Source: Rhodococcus opacus B4
GTDB taxonomy: Bacteria > Actinomycetota > Actinomycetes > Mycobacteriales > Mycobacteriaceae
Assembly (NCBI RefSeq): GCF_000010805.1
Contig: NC_012522.1
Span: 434,001-498,000, forward strand
Length of the DNA: 64,000 bases
Reading direction: 5' to 3'
Position 1 is the first letter of the stretch, and every line of letters starts with the position of its first letter. The notes below the pieces were generated by a model. That model did no database searches. It was not told where the DNA came from and saw nothing but the letters and a program-made list of their open reading frames with translations. A program made the translations under genes and the position numbers. Below are positions 1 to 8,782 of the stretch, piece by piece.

Positions 1-2
1 TC

Positions 3-269
3 GCTCCGGACGCGGTTTCCCCGTACACCGTCCAGGTACGGGACCGCATCGGATGTGCCGACGCCTGGCCCATGGTCGCCTGCGACGCCCCGGACGAGGA
101 CCGGCCCCCGCAGGTCACCCTGGTCGAACCCGGCACCGCGCTGACTCAGCCGGGCGGCACCGATCTCTTCGGATCCTCGAGTGCCCCATTCCACGCGGCG
201 AATTACCCCCTCGAGCCCGACGACGGCGTGATCTCCCATTCGCTCGATCCCGACATGCCCTGGATGTGA
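3..269 (+). CDS. C-terminal end of a gene truncated by the window edge
   Basis: An open frame enters from the left edge and runs 88 codons to a TGA. The part seen is soluble, rich in Pro, Asp and acidic residues, and ends in DPDMPWM. It holds no membrane segment and no motif I recognise. A start inside the window (ATG at 72) exists, but the frame is open upstream of it and continues in the same style, so the gene most likely begins outside the window. Function unknown. Confidence 0.45.
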   Translation, partial: APDAVSPYTVQVRDRIGCADAWPMVACDAPDEDRPPQVTLVEPGTALTQPGGTDLFGSSSAPFHAANYPLEPDDGVISHSLDPDMPWM

Positions 270-278
270 ACCCATACC

Positions 279-547
279 GTGGCGCGGTGGGCGACGACAC
301 CTGTGCCGGTGCTCGACATCGGCGGCGGCGCCGGCCATCGATCGTTCCCGCTCGCCGACGCCGGCTACGACGTCACCCCGCTCGGCAGCCCGCGGCGGTG
401 CTGTGCCCTGGCGTGCTCGGGTACCTCGCACCACCGGCACAGTTGGTCGACCAACTGTGCCGGTGCACTGAGGCCGGCGGAGTCGTCTCGATCATGGCGG
501 GTAACGCCCACGCGATGGCAGTACGCCCGACTCTGGAACGACGTTGA
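279..547 (+). pseudogene. Decayed SAM-dependent methyltransferase
   Basis: The first part reads VLDIGGGAGHRSFPLADAGY, a clear motif I of a class I methyltransferase (SAM-binding glycine loop and following helix). The sequence then drops directly, in another frame, into VLCPGVLGYLAPPAQLVDQL and GGVVSIMAGNAHAMAV, which are the strand 4 and strand 5 regions of the same fold. The expected stretch of about 35 residues between motif I and strand 4 is missing, and the downstream half ends early at ERR-stop. I read this as an internal deletion with a frame change and a lost C-terminus. It is distinct from the intact methyltransferase at 7884-8720. Confidence 0.65.
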
Positions 548-763
548 GGCGACGAACGTCGAGACTGTACGGGAGTTGTGGTGCTTAGTTGTGGAATTGA
601 CGTTTGAGATGCCTTGACCAGGGGCTTTGGGCGATGGATCAGCGTGTGGGGTGATCGTCTCATGTCCAAGGTTGCGGAACGTGGTGTCGTGGCGTGTCGT
701 TCAGCCGGGCTTCCGTGGAGAATGGCCGTGAAGTGGATTTCATGCTGTCGTCAGCGTGTTCGG

Positions 764-2338
764 TCATCGGGGTAGTCCCGGGCCTGTGCACTGTCGCACC
801 GAGGCGGAAGCGCCGAGCAGGAAGTCGGCGACCGCCTCGTCGACGCAGTCGATTCTCTGGCTCGCGAACACACCGTGCGACCAGGTCTGCGCCGAAGTGA
901 TAAGCCCGCTTCCGGGCCATTGCCGGTGGCGGCGTTCGGCGTCAGTCACGGGGGTCACGGGATCGTGGGTTCCTGCGACGAGGAGCAGGTGCGCACCCAC
1001 TTCGGGTTGTGCTGCCGGCATTGGTTCCGTCGGCCGGTCCATCGGCCAGAATGCACACACTTCGGCTTCCAGTCCGGTGACGATCGGTTGAGGATCCAGC
1101 TCCCGCAATGCGGAGCGGCCGGCGAGGATGGCGGTCGGTGGGAGCGTTTCGGTGGAGTCGGCGCAGACGACGGTGCGGTTGGCAGCCTCACTGTTTCGCC
1201 GTTCGTCGTCGATGCCAGGGACGACCGCCTCGAGTGTCTGCAGGTCGCCTGTATGCAGGGCCCGTGCCAGGGCGTCGCCGAGGGGTTGCCACCGTTCGGT
1301 CCGGCCGAGTGCGCGGTAGACGGCGCGGTCGAACTCGTCGGCACCGATTCGCCCCGAGGGTGGGAGGTGGCGCGCCACGTCGTAGTTGCGACGCACGGCG
1401 ACTGGGTCGGATCCTAGGCCAAAGCGCTCGGCGTGCTGGGCCCACCACCCGATCATCGTCTCGCGCTGTGAGAGCAGGGCCTCGGCCTGCCGCAGGCCGA
1501 ATGCGTGCCAGTCGTCGCGTCCGTCCGGTCCCGGTCCCACGACGGAGTCGAGGACGAACCTGTTCACATGATCGCCGTACCGGCGGGCGTACCTGTCGGC
1601 GATCAGGGTGCCATACGAGACACCGAGCATCGAGATGTGCTGTTCGCCGAGGGCGCGACGGATGGCGTCGATGTCGTCGGCGACGCGTTATGTCCCGAAA
1701 TCTGCCGCATGCGGACCGATGGCGGCGGCGCAGTCTCCTGCGGTGGCGGCTAGTGCCGGCAGAGCCGTGAGGTCCTTTGTCGGTGGAACCGGACGGTCGA
1801 AGTTGCCGCCCATCGGCCCGCAGTTCAGTGACGAGGGAGGTTGTCCGGTGTTCGGTCGGGAGACCACGCTGTGTCCGATCCCCCGGGGGTCGAATCCGAT
1901 GATGTCGTAGGCGGCCAGTACTCGCTGCGGGAGCTTGGCGCCCTTGGTGGCGGCGTATTCGAGCCCGGCGCCGCCCGGGCCCCCGGGATTGACCAGTAAC
2001 ATCCCCCGCCTGGCGGCGGGATCGGTTGCGCGCAGGCGTGATACGGCGAGGTGCACGGTTCCCGCTCCGGGGTCGTCCGAAGACAACGGGACGAGGAGTG
2101 TTCCGCATTCCAGACCCTGCATTCCCAGATCATCGGTGCCCGTGATGGCCGAGCACGGCCCGAAGTGCAGGGTTGCGCGCCCACCATCGCCACCGCTCGT
2201 GTTCTCGAGTGTCGGCAGGGCGGCCGACAGAGGCGCGGATCCACCGATCAGTAGAGCGAAAGCGAGGGCAACTGCTGCCGAGGTGCGGGCGGAGAGACAG
2301 ATCGCAAAGGGACGTAGATCGCCGTAGGGGAACACCAT
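764..2338 (-). pseudogene. Secreted TAP-like alpha/beta-hydrolase (tripeptidyl aminopeptidase family), interrupted by an in-frame stop
   Basis: The gene begins with a signal peptide (hydrophobic run around residues 20-35), then the N-terminal half of a TAP-like hydrolase with NPGGPGGAG (oxyanion region) and FDPRGIGHS. The frame is broken by TAA at 1690-1688 after DFGT. It continues in the same frame with RVADDIDAIRRALG and GVSYGTL (nucleophile Ser elbow), and later AGTHDPVTP (acid) and WSHGVF (His), ending at 764. Family members commonly have Glu-Arg-Val-Ala at the break, so a single GAA to TAA change would explain it. Both halves keep all catalytic parts, which suggests a recent nonsense mutation or a sequencing error. 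The start lies 6 bases from the Zur-like box, divergent from the metallophore operon. Confidence 0.8.
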
Positions 2339-2343
2339 GTTGC

Positions 2344-2364
2344 TAACGATAACGATTGTCAGTA
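2344..2364. promoter_or_regulatory. Zur/Fur-type operator in the divergent promoter of the metallophore operon
   Basis: A 21-base imperfect palindrome centred on G2354, with core GATAACGATTGTC at 2348-2360. It lies between the two divergent starts at 2338 and 2411, about 47 bases upstream of the preferred start of the first biosynthetic gene. It matches 16 of 21 positions of the palindrome in front of rpmJ (47510-47530), including the unbroken 10-mer AACGATTGTC. The layout resembles actinobacterial Zur boxes of the type TGAAAATNATTTTCA. Assignment to Zur rather than another Fur-family protein is inference. Confidence 0.65.
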
Positions 2365-2410
2365 TCTTTTGCTCGACGGTATTACGGGAGACGCGAGCGA
2401 AAGGTCACGT

Positions 2411-3697
2411 GTGGCACACCTACTCTTGGTCGAGAGCTGGGTCGGCGCGATGGGGACGTTGCTGCCGAGGGCGGTTGCCGAGCTGGGCGCCGAGTTCACG
2501 TTCCTGACACGGCGGCCCGAGCACTATCCACAATCAGCCCCCGACGGATTACCGCACCCGCTTCGCCTCGGCCGGGGTGTGGTGACCGCCGAGACGAACG
2601 ACCCGGCAACGGCACTCGCCGCTGCCCGCACACTCCATGCGGACACGCCGATCGACGGTGTCCTCACCAGTTGTGACTATTACCTGCCCCTGGCGGCGCG
2701 GATCGCCGCCGAGCTGGGATTACCGGGTCCGACCCCAGCCGCTGTGGTGGCCGCCTGTAACAAGGCGCTGACCCGAGCGGCGTTGGACCGGTGCGATGTG
2801 CCGGGGCCGCGCCACGTCACCGTGCCGGCCGACGACCAGCAGCGACTACGCACCGGGGCCGAGATGGTGGGTTTTCCGCTGGTGCTCAAGCCGACCGACC
2901 TGTGTGCCGGGATGTTCGTGCGACGCGTCGAGGACTGGGCGGCGCTCGATACGGCGGCCCGCGATTTGCTCCGGTTCGAGGTCAATGCGCGCGGGCAGCG
3001 GCGGGAACCGGTGGTGTTGCTCGAGGAGTTTCTCGAGGGGCCGGAGTTCAGTGTGGAGAGCTGGATTCGGGACGGCGAGGTCCACACGGTCGGCGTCACC
3101 GACAAGAGCCTCGGCGGTGCGTCGGGTTTCGTGGAGACCGGGCACATGTTCCCGGCCGACGTCGGCGACCAGGATCATGCGCGGCTTGTTGCCGCCGCGG
3201 AGGCGGCGATTCGTGCGGTGGGCCTCGATCACGGTGTGGTGCACACCGAACTGCGGCTGACCGCGGCCGGGCCGCGCATCATCGAGATCAATCCGCGGCC
3301 CGCGGGAAATCAGATCACCGAGCTGATCAGGCACGTCACCGGCATCGACCTGCCGCGCATCGCGGTGGAGCTGGCACTGGGACGCGAGCCGGCCCTCCCG
3401 ACGGTGCCGAATGGGCAGCGAGGCGGGTCGCGGGCGCTGAGTGCAGCGGTGAGCATGCTGGTGCCGGCGAGGGCGGGAATTCTGACCGGCATCGAGGGGA
3501 CGGAGGCGGTCGCTGCCGATCCGGCGGTGATCGCGGCGACGTTCAAGGCGCCTGGTCACCGAACCACGGTGGGCGTGGACAACAACAGCTATCTGGGCAG
3601 CGTCATTGCCCTCTCCCATGAGCAGTCGGGGGCCCGCCGGCTCGCCGAGGGGTTGCTGTCCGCTGTCTCTGCCAGGTACGAGGAGCCTGCGCCGTGA
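2411..3697 (+). CDS. ATP-grasp ligase of the putative metallophore operon
   Basis: A soluble ATP-grasp protein of 428 residues. Visible parts are the ATP-binding lysine strand (GFPLVLKPTDLCAGM), the hinge glutamate (VLLEEFLEGPEFSVE) and the Mg-binding end (IIEINPRPAGNQ). Such enzymes activate a carboxylate as acyl phosphate and join it to an amine, as in carnosine-synthase-like dipeptide ligases. I chose GTG at 2411, preceded by AAAGG 7 bases upstream. An upstream TTG at 2369 would put the start next to the operator. It is the first gene of the operon and overlaps the next gene by GTGA. It probably forms the amide bond of a small dipeptide-like metal ligand, but the substrates cannot be read from the sequence. 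Confidence 0.85.
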   Translation: MAHLLLVESWVGAMGTLLPRAVAELGAEFTFLTRRPEHYPQSAPDGLPHPLRLGRGVVTAETNDPATALAAARTLHADTPIDGVLTSCDYYLPLAARIAAELGLPGPTPAAVVAACNKALTRAALDRCDVPGPRHVTVPADDQQRLRTGAEMVGFPLVLKPTDLCAGMFVRRVEDWAALDTAARDLLRFEVNARGQRREPVVLLEEFLEGPEFSVESWIRDGEVHTVGVTDKSLGGASGFVETGHMFPADVGDQDHARLVAAAEAAIRAVGLDHGVVHTELRLTAAGPRIIEINPRPAGNQITELIRHVTGIDLPRIAVELALGREPALPTVPNGQRGGSRALSAAVSMLVPARAGILTGIEGTEAVAADPAVIAATFKAPGHRTTVGVDNNSYLGSVIALSHEQSGARRLAEGLLSAVSARYEEPAP

Positions 3698-4536
3698 CCC
3701 CTGGCGCAAAGACCAATGCACACACTGGACCCGCAGCCGCGCTTCTCGACCGTTACCGCACCGACCCGGCACTGATACCGCCCGCCGCCGTCATGGTGTC
3801 GACGGCGTTCACCACCTTCCAGGGGGTTCGGCACAGCGGGCGCAGCGCAGGCTACCGAAACCAGGTGATCAGCCTGCGCGTAGGCGGCGCGACCGGTTCG
3901 TGCGCCGTCGAACCAGGTTCGGTGGATCCGGACGTCATTCATGCCTGCGCCGGGGTGCCGGTGGCCGAATTGCTCCGCCACGACGAACTCGCCGTTCGGG
4001 TCGCGGCGCTGGACTCCTACCTGGCGCACCAACGTCCGCACGCGTTCGATTCCCGCGCCGACACCGTCCATGTGGCACCGGGAGATTCGCTGCAGCGTTC
4101 CCTCGCTCGGGCCCGGGCGGTGACGGGTCTTCTCGACGCACCGCGACAGGGCCGGGTGTTGGTGATCGGGGTCGTCAACTCGCTGCTGGCCTGCCTGCGC
4201 GAGCGCGACCTGCGGTATGTGCCATGCGATCTGAAGGGCGGCAAAACCGAGTGGGGTGAGCCGATCGTCACCGAATTCGCCGATGGTTTGGACGATTGCG
4301 ATGCGGTGCTGGCCAGCGGGATGATGCTCGGCAACGGCACCCTCGATCGACTCCTCGAGCTGGTCGCGGCGTCCGGCCGGGCGGTCCCGGTCGCCCTCTT
4401 CGCGCAGAGCGGGGCGGCGGTGGCCCGCGAACTACTCGGGCACGGGGTCGATGCGCTCTCGGCCGAGCCGTATCCGTTCTTCTGGCTCACCGGCGACACC
4501 AGCACCATCCACCTGTACCGGGCGCAGCCGCGGTGA
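3694..4536 (+). CDS. DUF4213/DUF364 Rossmann-like protein (putative heavy-metal chelation domain)
   Basis: A 280-residue soluble protein. The N-terminal third resembles the DUF4213 arm (FTTFQG near residue 34). The C-terminal half has a Rossmann-like beta-alpha arrangement (VLVIGVVNSLLACL, then CDAVLASGMMLGNGTLDRLL), as in DUF364, a family labelled as putative heavy-metal chelation. It starts at GTG 3694, overlapping the ATP-grasp stop, with AGGAG about 10 bases upstream. The next gene again overlaps by GTGA. Its place between a ligase and a PLP enzyme suggests a biosynthetic or metal-handling role in the same pathway. The actual activity of this family is not established. Confidence 0.7.
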   Translation: MTPGAKTNAHTGPAAALLDRYRTDPALIPPAAVMVSTAFTTFQGVRHSGRSAGYRNQVISLRVGGATGSCAVEPGSVDPDVIHACAGVPVAELLRHDELAVRVAALDSYLAHQRPHAFDSRADTVHVAPGDSLQRSLARARAVTGLLDAPRQGRVLVIGVVNSLLACLRERDLRYVPCDLKGGKTEWGEPIVTEFADGLDDCDAVLASGMMLGNGTLDRLLELVAASGRAVPVALFAQSGAAVARELLGHGVDALSAEPYPFFWLTGDTSTIHLYRAQPR

Positions 4537-5606
4537 CCGTCATCGAACCACGCTGGCGCGTCGGACACAGCCCACTCGTGCGGATCACCACCCCGGTGCC
4601 CCGCCGCCACCCCGGCTACTTCGCGAAGATCGAGTCCCTCGGTTTGGGTGGTCTCAAGGCCCGCTCGGCACTCTCGATGCTGGTGGGCGCGCGCCGGCGG
4701 GGCGAGCTGCGGCCGGGTGCCCGGGTGGTCGAATCCACCAGCGGCACTCTGGGAGTCGGGCTGGCGTACGTGGCGCAGTCGCTGGGGCACCCGGTGACGC
4801 TCGTGGTCGATGGCGAACTCGAACCGGCGATGCGGAACCTGTTGCGGGCGTTAGGTGCCACCTTGGAAATCGTGGAGCGCCCGCACCCCGAGGGTGGATG
4901 GCAACAGGCAAGACTCGACCGATTGAGCCGCATCCTGGCCACCGACGCCGGGGCGTATTGGCCGAATCAGTACGACAACCCGGACAACGCCGCGGGCTAT
5001 CACGGACTCGCCGACGAGATCGTCGCCGGTCTGGCCGCGGTGGGCATCGACCGGGCCGATGTCCTGGTGTGCAGCGTGGGCACGGGCGGGCACAGCAGCG
5101 GGGTCGGACTCCGGTTGCGGCAGGTGTGGCCGGGCCTGCGGATCATCGGCGTCGACGCGTTGGGGTCGAAGATCTTCGGCCAGCCCGCGGGACGGCGCCT
5201 GATGCGCGGATTGGGGAGCAGTGTGCACCCGGGCAATGTGCGGTACGAGATGTTCGACGAGGTGCACTGGGTGGGCCCGCGCGAGGCCGTGCACGCCTGC
5301 CGTGCCCTGGCCCGAGGCGGATTCCACACCGGCGGCTGGTCCACCGGCGCGGCCGCCACGGTGGCCGGGTGGGCGGCCGCCCAGGGGTCGGGCAGCGTGG
5401 TCACCATCTTCCCGGACGGCCCGGACCGCTACCTTCGCACCATCTTCGACGACGACTGGTGTCGCGGGCGCGGACTGCTCGATCCACCGCGCACCCAACC
5501 GCACGAGATCGACGACTGCCGAGATCACACCGAGTGCTGGACCCGATGCCAGTCGGTGCTCGCACCACACTCACTGGCCGGCGACGGTACGAAGGCCGCG
5601 GGATGA
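4533..5606 (+). CDS. PLP-dependent beta-replacing enzyme, cysteine synthase/SbnA-like
   Basis: A fold-type II PLP enzyme of 357 residues. The probable Schiff-base lysine is Lys42 in GLGGLKARSALSM. The substrate loop STSGTLGVGL matches the STSGNTG motif of cysteine synthases, and the phosphate-binding loop is SVGTGGHSSG. Family members replace a beta-leaving group of a serine derivative with a nucleophile. The relative SbnA uses O-phosphoserine and glutamate in making 2,3-diaminopropionate for staphyloferrin B, and related enzymes build EDDS-type zincophores. A job of supplying an amino-acid building block to the ATP-grasp ligase fits. The extended C-terminus (about residues 300-357) carries several Cys and Asp residues and is unlike housekeeping cysteine synthases. 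Confidence 0.8.
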   Translation: MTVIEPRWRVGHSPLVRITTPVPRRHPGYFAKIESLGLGGLKARSALSMLVGARRRGELRPGARVVESTSGTLGVGLAYVAQSLGHPVTLVVDGELEPAMRNLLRALGATLEIVERPHPEGGWQQARLDRLSRILATDAGAYWPNQYDNPDNAAGYHGLADEIVAGLAAVGIDRADVLVCSVGTGGHSSGVGLRLRQVWPGLRIIGVDALGSKIFGQPAGRRLMRGLGSSVHPGNVRYEMFDEVHWVGPREAVHACRALARGGFHTGGWSTGAAATVAGWAAAQGSGSVVTIFPDGPDRYLRTIFDDDWCRGRGLLDPPRTQPHEIDDCRDHTECWTRCQSVLAPHSLAGDGTKAAG

Positions 5607-6634
5607 GGCTGACCTGGAGCGTGAGCACGCTCGAGTTGACGCAGCCGTTCCGGATCAGCCGAGGCGTGATGGCCTCCCGCGCGGCAGTGACGATCACCCT
5701 GGTAGGCGCCGATCCCACGATCGTGGGCCGCGGGGAGGTCGTCACCTCGCCGTACGCGGACCTGAGTCTGGACCGGATCGAGGCACAGCTGGCGGTAATC
5801 CACGGACACTGCGGCGACGACGGTGCCGACCTCGACCCGGTCCTGGCCGAGGTACATCCGGCGGTGGCCGCCGCGGTGTGGTCCGCCGTCGCCGAGCACC
5901 GGGCACGCGCTGGCGGCCGATCGCTCGCCGCCCACCTCGGGGTGCCGTTGCCGGACACGGTGCCCATCTCCCGCACCGTCGGCATCGGCACGCCCCGGTC
6001 GATGGCGGTCGAGGCTGCCCGGCTGGCCGCCGACGGGGTACGGCTGCTGAAGGTCAAGACCGACGCCGACCGGACCGAGTCGGCCCGGCGGCTGGCGGCG
6101 GTGGCCGCGGCCGCACCCGCAGCCGAGCTGATCGTCGATCCGAACGAGGCCTGGACGGCGGCGAGCGCGCTGGGGGTGCTCGCGGATACCCAGGGGTTGC
6201 CGGTGACGGCCCTGGAACAGCCGCTGCCCGCAGGTGACCGCGACGGAACACGGGAATTACGCAGCCGCACCGACATTCCGCTGATCGCCGACGAGGCCGT
6301 CCACACCCTGACCGATCTGGACCGGCTGGACGGCCTCGCGGACGTGGTGAACATCAAACTGCCCAAGTGCGGTGGCATCTACCGTGCCCAGGAGATCGCC
6401 ATCGCGGCCGGCGAGCGCGGGCTGGAGGTAATGCTCGGCTGCCTAGTCTGCAGCTCGCTGGGCATCGCACCGGCGGTGCATCTGGCCTCGCTGGCGCGAT
6501 GGTGCGACCTGGACGGGCACCTGCTGCTCGCACGGGATCCGTGGACCGGCCTCGGCGGCGAAGACGGCGTGTTGCGGCCAAGCGGCGTCGCCGGTCTCGG
6601 CGTGCGCCGACGTGAGGAGGACGACCCCCGATGA
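5603..6634 (+). CDS. Enolase-superfamily enzyme, dipeptide epimerase-like
   Basis: 343 residues. The barrel half has the KxK base motif (Lys150, Lys152 in LLKVKTDAD), metal ligands Asp179 (IVDPNEAW), Glu205 (ALEQPL) and Asp230 (IADEAVH), and the opposite base Lys252 (NIKLPKCGG). This set defines the muconate lactonising/dipeptide epimerase subgroup, in which the two lysines swap the alpha proton of an amino-acid residue. It overlaps both neighbours by ATGA. Next to an ATP-grasp ligase, as in some ligase/epimerase pairs, the simplest reading is inversion of one alpha carbon in the dipeptide-like product. Lactonising or racemising activity is also possible. Confidence 0.8.
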   Translation: MRLTWSVSTLELTQPFRISRGVMASRAAVTITLVGADPTIVGRGEVVTSPYADLSLDRIEAQLAVIHGHCGDDGADLDPVLAEVHPAVAAAVWSAVAEHRARAGGRSLAAHLGVPLPDTVPISRTVGIGTPRSMAVEAARLAADGVRLLKVKTDADRTESARRLAAVAAAAPAAELIVDPNEAWTAASALGVLADTQGLPVTALEQPLPAGDRDGTRELRSRTDIPLIADEAVHTLTDLDRLDGLADVVNIKLPKCGGIYRAQEIAIAAGERGLEVMLGCLVCSSLGIAPAVHLASLARWCDLDGHLLLARDPWTGLGGEDGVLRPSGVAGLGVRRREEDDPR

Positions 6635-7887
6635 CCGAAACGCACTCGGGTGCAGGAACACTGGCGCTGCTGCGCAGCTTCCCGCGATCCGTGCAGCTGC
6701 TGGTACTCAACCAATACGGCGTCAACACCGGCTTCTACATGCTGGTGCCGTACCTGTCGATGCATCTGACGGGGAACCTGGGCCTGTCCCTGACGATCAC
6801 CGGCCTGGTCCTCGGGATCCGGACGCTGAGCCAGCAGGGACTGTTCCTGGTCGGCGGCACCGCCGCCGACCGGCTCGGGCCGCATCGGGTGATCATCGCC
6901 GGCTGCGCGTTGCGGTCGGTGGGGTTCGCGGTGTTCGCGTTCGGCACCAGCGTGCCGCTGCTGCTGCTCGCCTCGATCCTGTCGGGGCTGGCGGGGGCGC
7001 TGTTCAATCCGGCGGTCCGCTCCTACATCGCGGTCGCCGAACCGCGGCGGCGGGCGGAGGCGTTCGCGGTGTTCAACGTCTTCGCCCAAGCCGGGGCGCT
7101 GTCCGGGCCGCTGATCGGTACGGCTCTGCTGGCGGTGGACTTCCGCACCGTCGCCCTCGCGGCGGCGGTAATCTTCGCGGCACTGACGGCGGCGCAGCTG
7201 CGGCTGCTGCCCGCCCACCCGGTCAAACCCGCCGAGAGCACGGTGCTCCGCGGCTGGGGCGTGGTGCTGGCCGACCGCCGGTTCGTGCTGTTCACCCTGG
7301 CCATGTTCGGCATGTTCGTCCTGCAGACCCAGATGTATCTGGTGTACCCGGTGCTCGCCGGGCGGATCACCGAGTGGGCGGGTGCGGTGGCGGTGCTTTT
7401 CCTGAGCACCACCGTCTTCAGCCTGCTGTTCCAGGTGCGGATCACCCGGTGGTTCGCTGGCCGAACCAGCCGGGGCACCGCCATCGCCGTGGGGCTCGCG
7501 CTGATGAGCGGTGCCTTCGTGGTGCTGCTGCCGGTGCTGTGGGCCGACCCCGGACGCGTGGTCTGGCAGGTCGTGCTCGCGTTGGGGGCGCTGGTGCTGT
7601 CCGCACTGATCCTCGAGTCCGGGATCATGATCGCCCAGCCGTTCGTGATGGAACTGATTCCAGCGTATGGGGATTCACGAATCTCGGGAACGCTGTTCGG
7701 GATGTTCTACCTCGTGTCCGGGGTGGTCGCCGCCGGGGGCAATGCGCTGATCGGGTACGGCATCGAACTGGGTAACGGCTGGCCCGGGGCGCTGGTGTGC
7801 ATCACACTCGGGGCTGCGTCCGCGGCCGGCATCTGGCTGCTGCAGTGCCGACGTCTGCTCGCCGAACCCGCCGGGGTGAAGGCATGA
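6631..7887 (+). CDS. MFS transporter, probable exporter of the operon product
   Basis: 418 residues with about 12 hydrophobic segments and the MFS loop 2-3 signature (GGTAADRLGPHRV, near residue 70). It starts with ATG overlapping the previous stop. Biosynthetic metallophore operons usually carry an MFS or similar exporter (CntE and SbnD in Staphylococcus, AesE in the EDDS pathway). In this position the protein most likely exports the newly made ligand across the inner membrane. Direction and substrate are inferred from context only. Confidence 0.8.
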   Translation: MTETHSGAGTLALLRSFPRSVQLLVLNQYGVNTGFYMLVPYLSMHLTGNLGLSLTITGLVLGIRTLSQQGLFLVGGTAADRLGPHRVIIAGCALRSVGFAVFAFGTSVPLLLLASILSGLAGALFNPAVRSYIAVAEPRRRAEAFAVFNVFAQAGALSGPLIGTALLAVDFRTVALAAAVIFAALTAAQLRLLPAHPVKPAESTVLRGWGVVLADRRFVLFTLAMFGMFVLQTQMYLVYPVLAGRITEWAGAVAVLFLSTTVFSLLFQVRITRWFAGRTSRGTAIAVGLALMSGAFVVLLPVLWADPGRVVWQVVLALGALVLSALILESGIMIAQPFVMELIPAYGDSRISGTLFGMFYLVSGVVAAGGNALIGYGIELGNGWPGALVCITLGAASAAGIWLLQCRRLLAEPAGVKA

Positions 7888-8720
7888 CCGCGACTGAGGC
7901 CCGAAACCTGTTGACCGACAACCCGGAACTGTACGAGGCACGGTTCCCCGACCCCGACCATGCGGCGGGGCGGTTCGTCGACGACGTGCTCGGGGCGCAC
8001 CTGCCCCCCGCGATGTCCGGCCACCCGGAGCGTCCCGTCACCGTGCTGGACCTGGGCTGCGGGACGGGGCGTGACCTGGGGTTTCTGGCCGACCGCGGGT
8101 ATCGCTGCCTGGGCATCGACCAGTCCTCGGCGATGGTGGAGTTCGCGCAGCGGCGCTACCCGGGGGTGAGCGCGTCGGTGGGCGACCTGCGGAACTTCCA
8201 GCTCGGTGAGACCGTCGACGCCGTCATCTGCCTGGACAGTTCCCTGCTGTACTGCCACACCGACGATGAACTGGAGTCGTGCCTGCGCTGCTGCCGCAGC
8301 CATCTGCGCACCGGCGGACTACTGGTGGCGGAGATGCGCAACGGGGCGTTCTTCCTCGGCAGCACCGACCTCCTCGACGGCCCCCGCCGTTCGTCCTTCG
8401 AGTGGCAGGGCCGCACCTGGCGGGCGGAGACGACCCTGTGGATCGACCACGCCGCGCAACTGCTCCGGCGCCGCAGACAGTGGCAGATCCCCGATTCCGC
8501 CGCCGAACTCGTCCAGACCTCGGCGTGGCGGCTGCTGTTCCCGCTGGAACTCACCGGCCATCTGCGCCGCGCGGGCTTCACGGTGCGGGCGATGTTCGAC
8601 ACCCCAGGTCCACGCGCCGAGGCCGGCTGGCCCACCGGATCGGAGCGAGACCCGCTCACCCGCGTCGGCGAGGGCACGATGTCCGGGGACCGGCTGCACG
8701 TCATCGCCGAGGCGATCTGA
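7884..8720 (+). CDS. Class I SAM-dependent methyltransferase
   Basis: 278 residues. Motif I is VLDLGCGTGRDLGFLA (near residues 57-72), followed by the acidic end of strand 2 (GIDQSSAMV) and a strand 4 region AVICLDSSLLY. The C-terminal part (FEWQGRTWRAETTLWID) forms the usual cap of small-molecule methyltransferases. It overlaps the MFS gene by ATGA and is the last biosynthetic gene before the importer. It probably methylates an N or O atom of the metal ligand or an intermediate. Confidence 0.8.
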   Translation: MTATEARNLLTDNPELYEARFPDPDHAAGRFVDDVLGAHLPPAMSGHPERPVTVLDLGCGTGRDLGFLADRGYRCLGIDQSSAMVEFAQRRYPGVSASVGDLRNFQLGETVDAVICLDSSLLYCHTDDELESCLRCCRSHLRTGGLLVAEMRNGAFFLGSTDLLDGPRRSSFEWQGRTWRAETTLWIDHAAQLLRRRRQWQIPDSAAELVQTSAWRLLFPLELTGHLRRAGFTVRAMFDTPGPRAEAGWPTGSERDPLTRVGEGTMSGDRLHVIAEAI

Positions 8721-8782
8721 CCACCTGCTTACCCGCAACCTGCGCAACACCTTTGATCCACTCATTCCAGGAGAAGAACCCG

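Noticed and set aside
2344-2364. Reading the palindrome as an IdeR/DmdR iron box
   Set aside because: The iron-box pattern TTAGGTTAGGCTAACCTAA is not matched, while the site agrees with the box before the zinc-linked ribosomal genes.
2369-2410. TTG start at 2369 for the ATP-grasp protein
   Set aside because: It has no ribosome-binding site and lies next to the operator; GTG 2411 has AAAGG at the right distance and begins where the family fold begins (AHLLLVESW).
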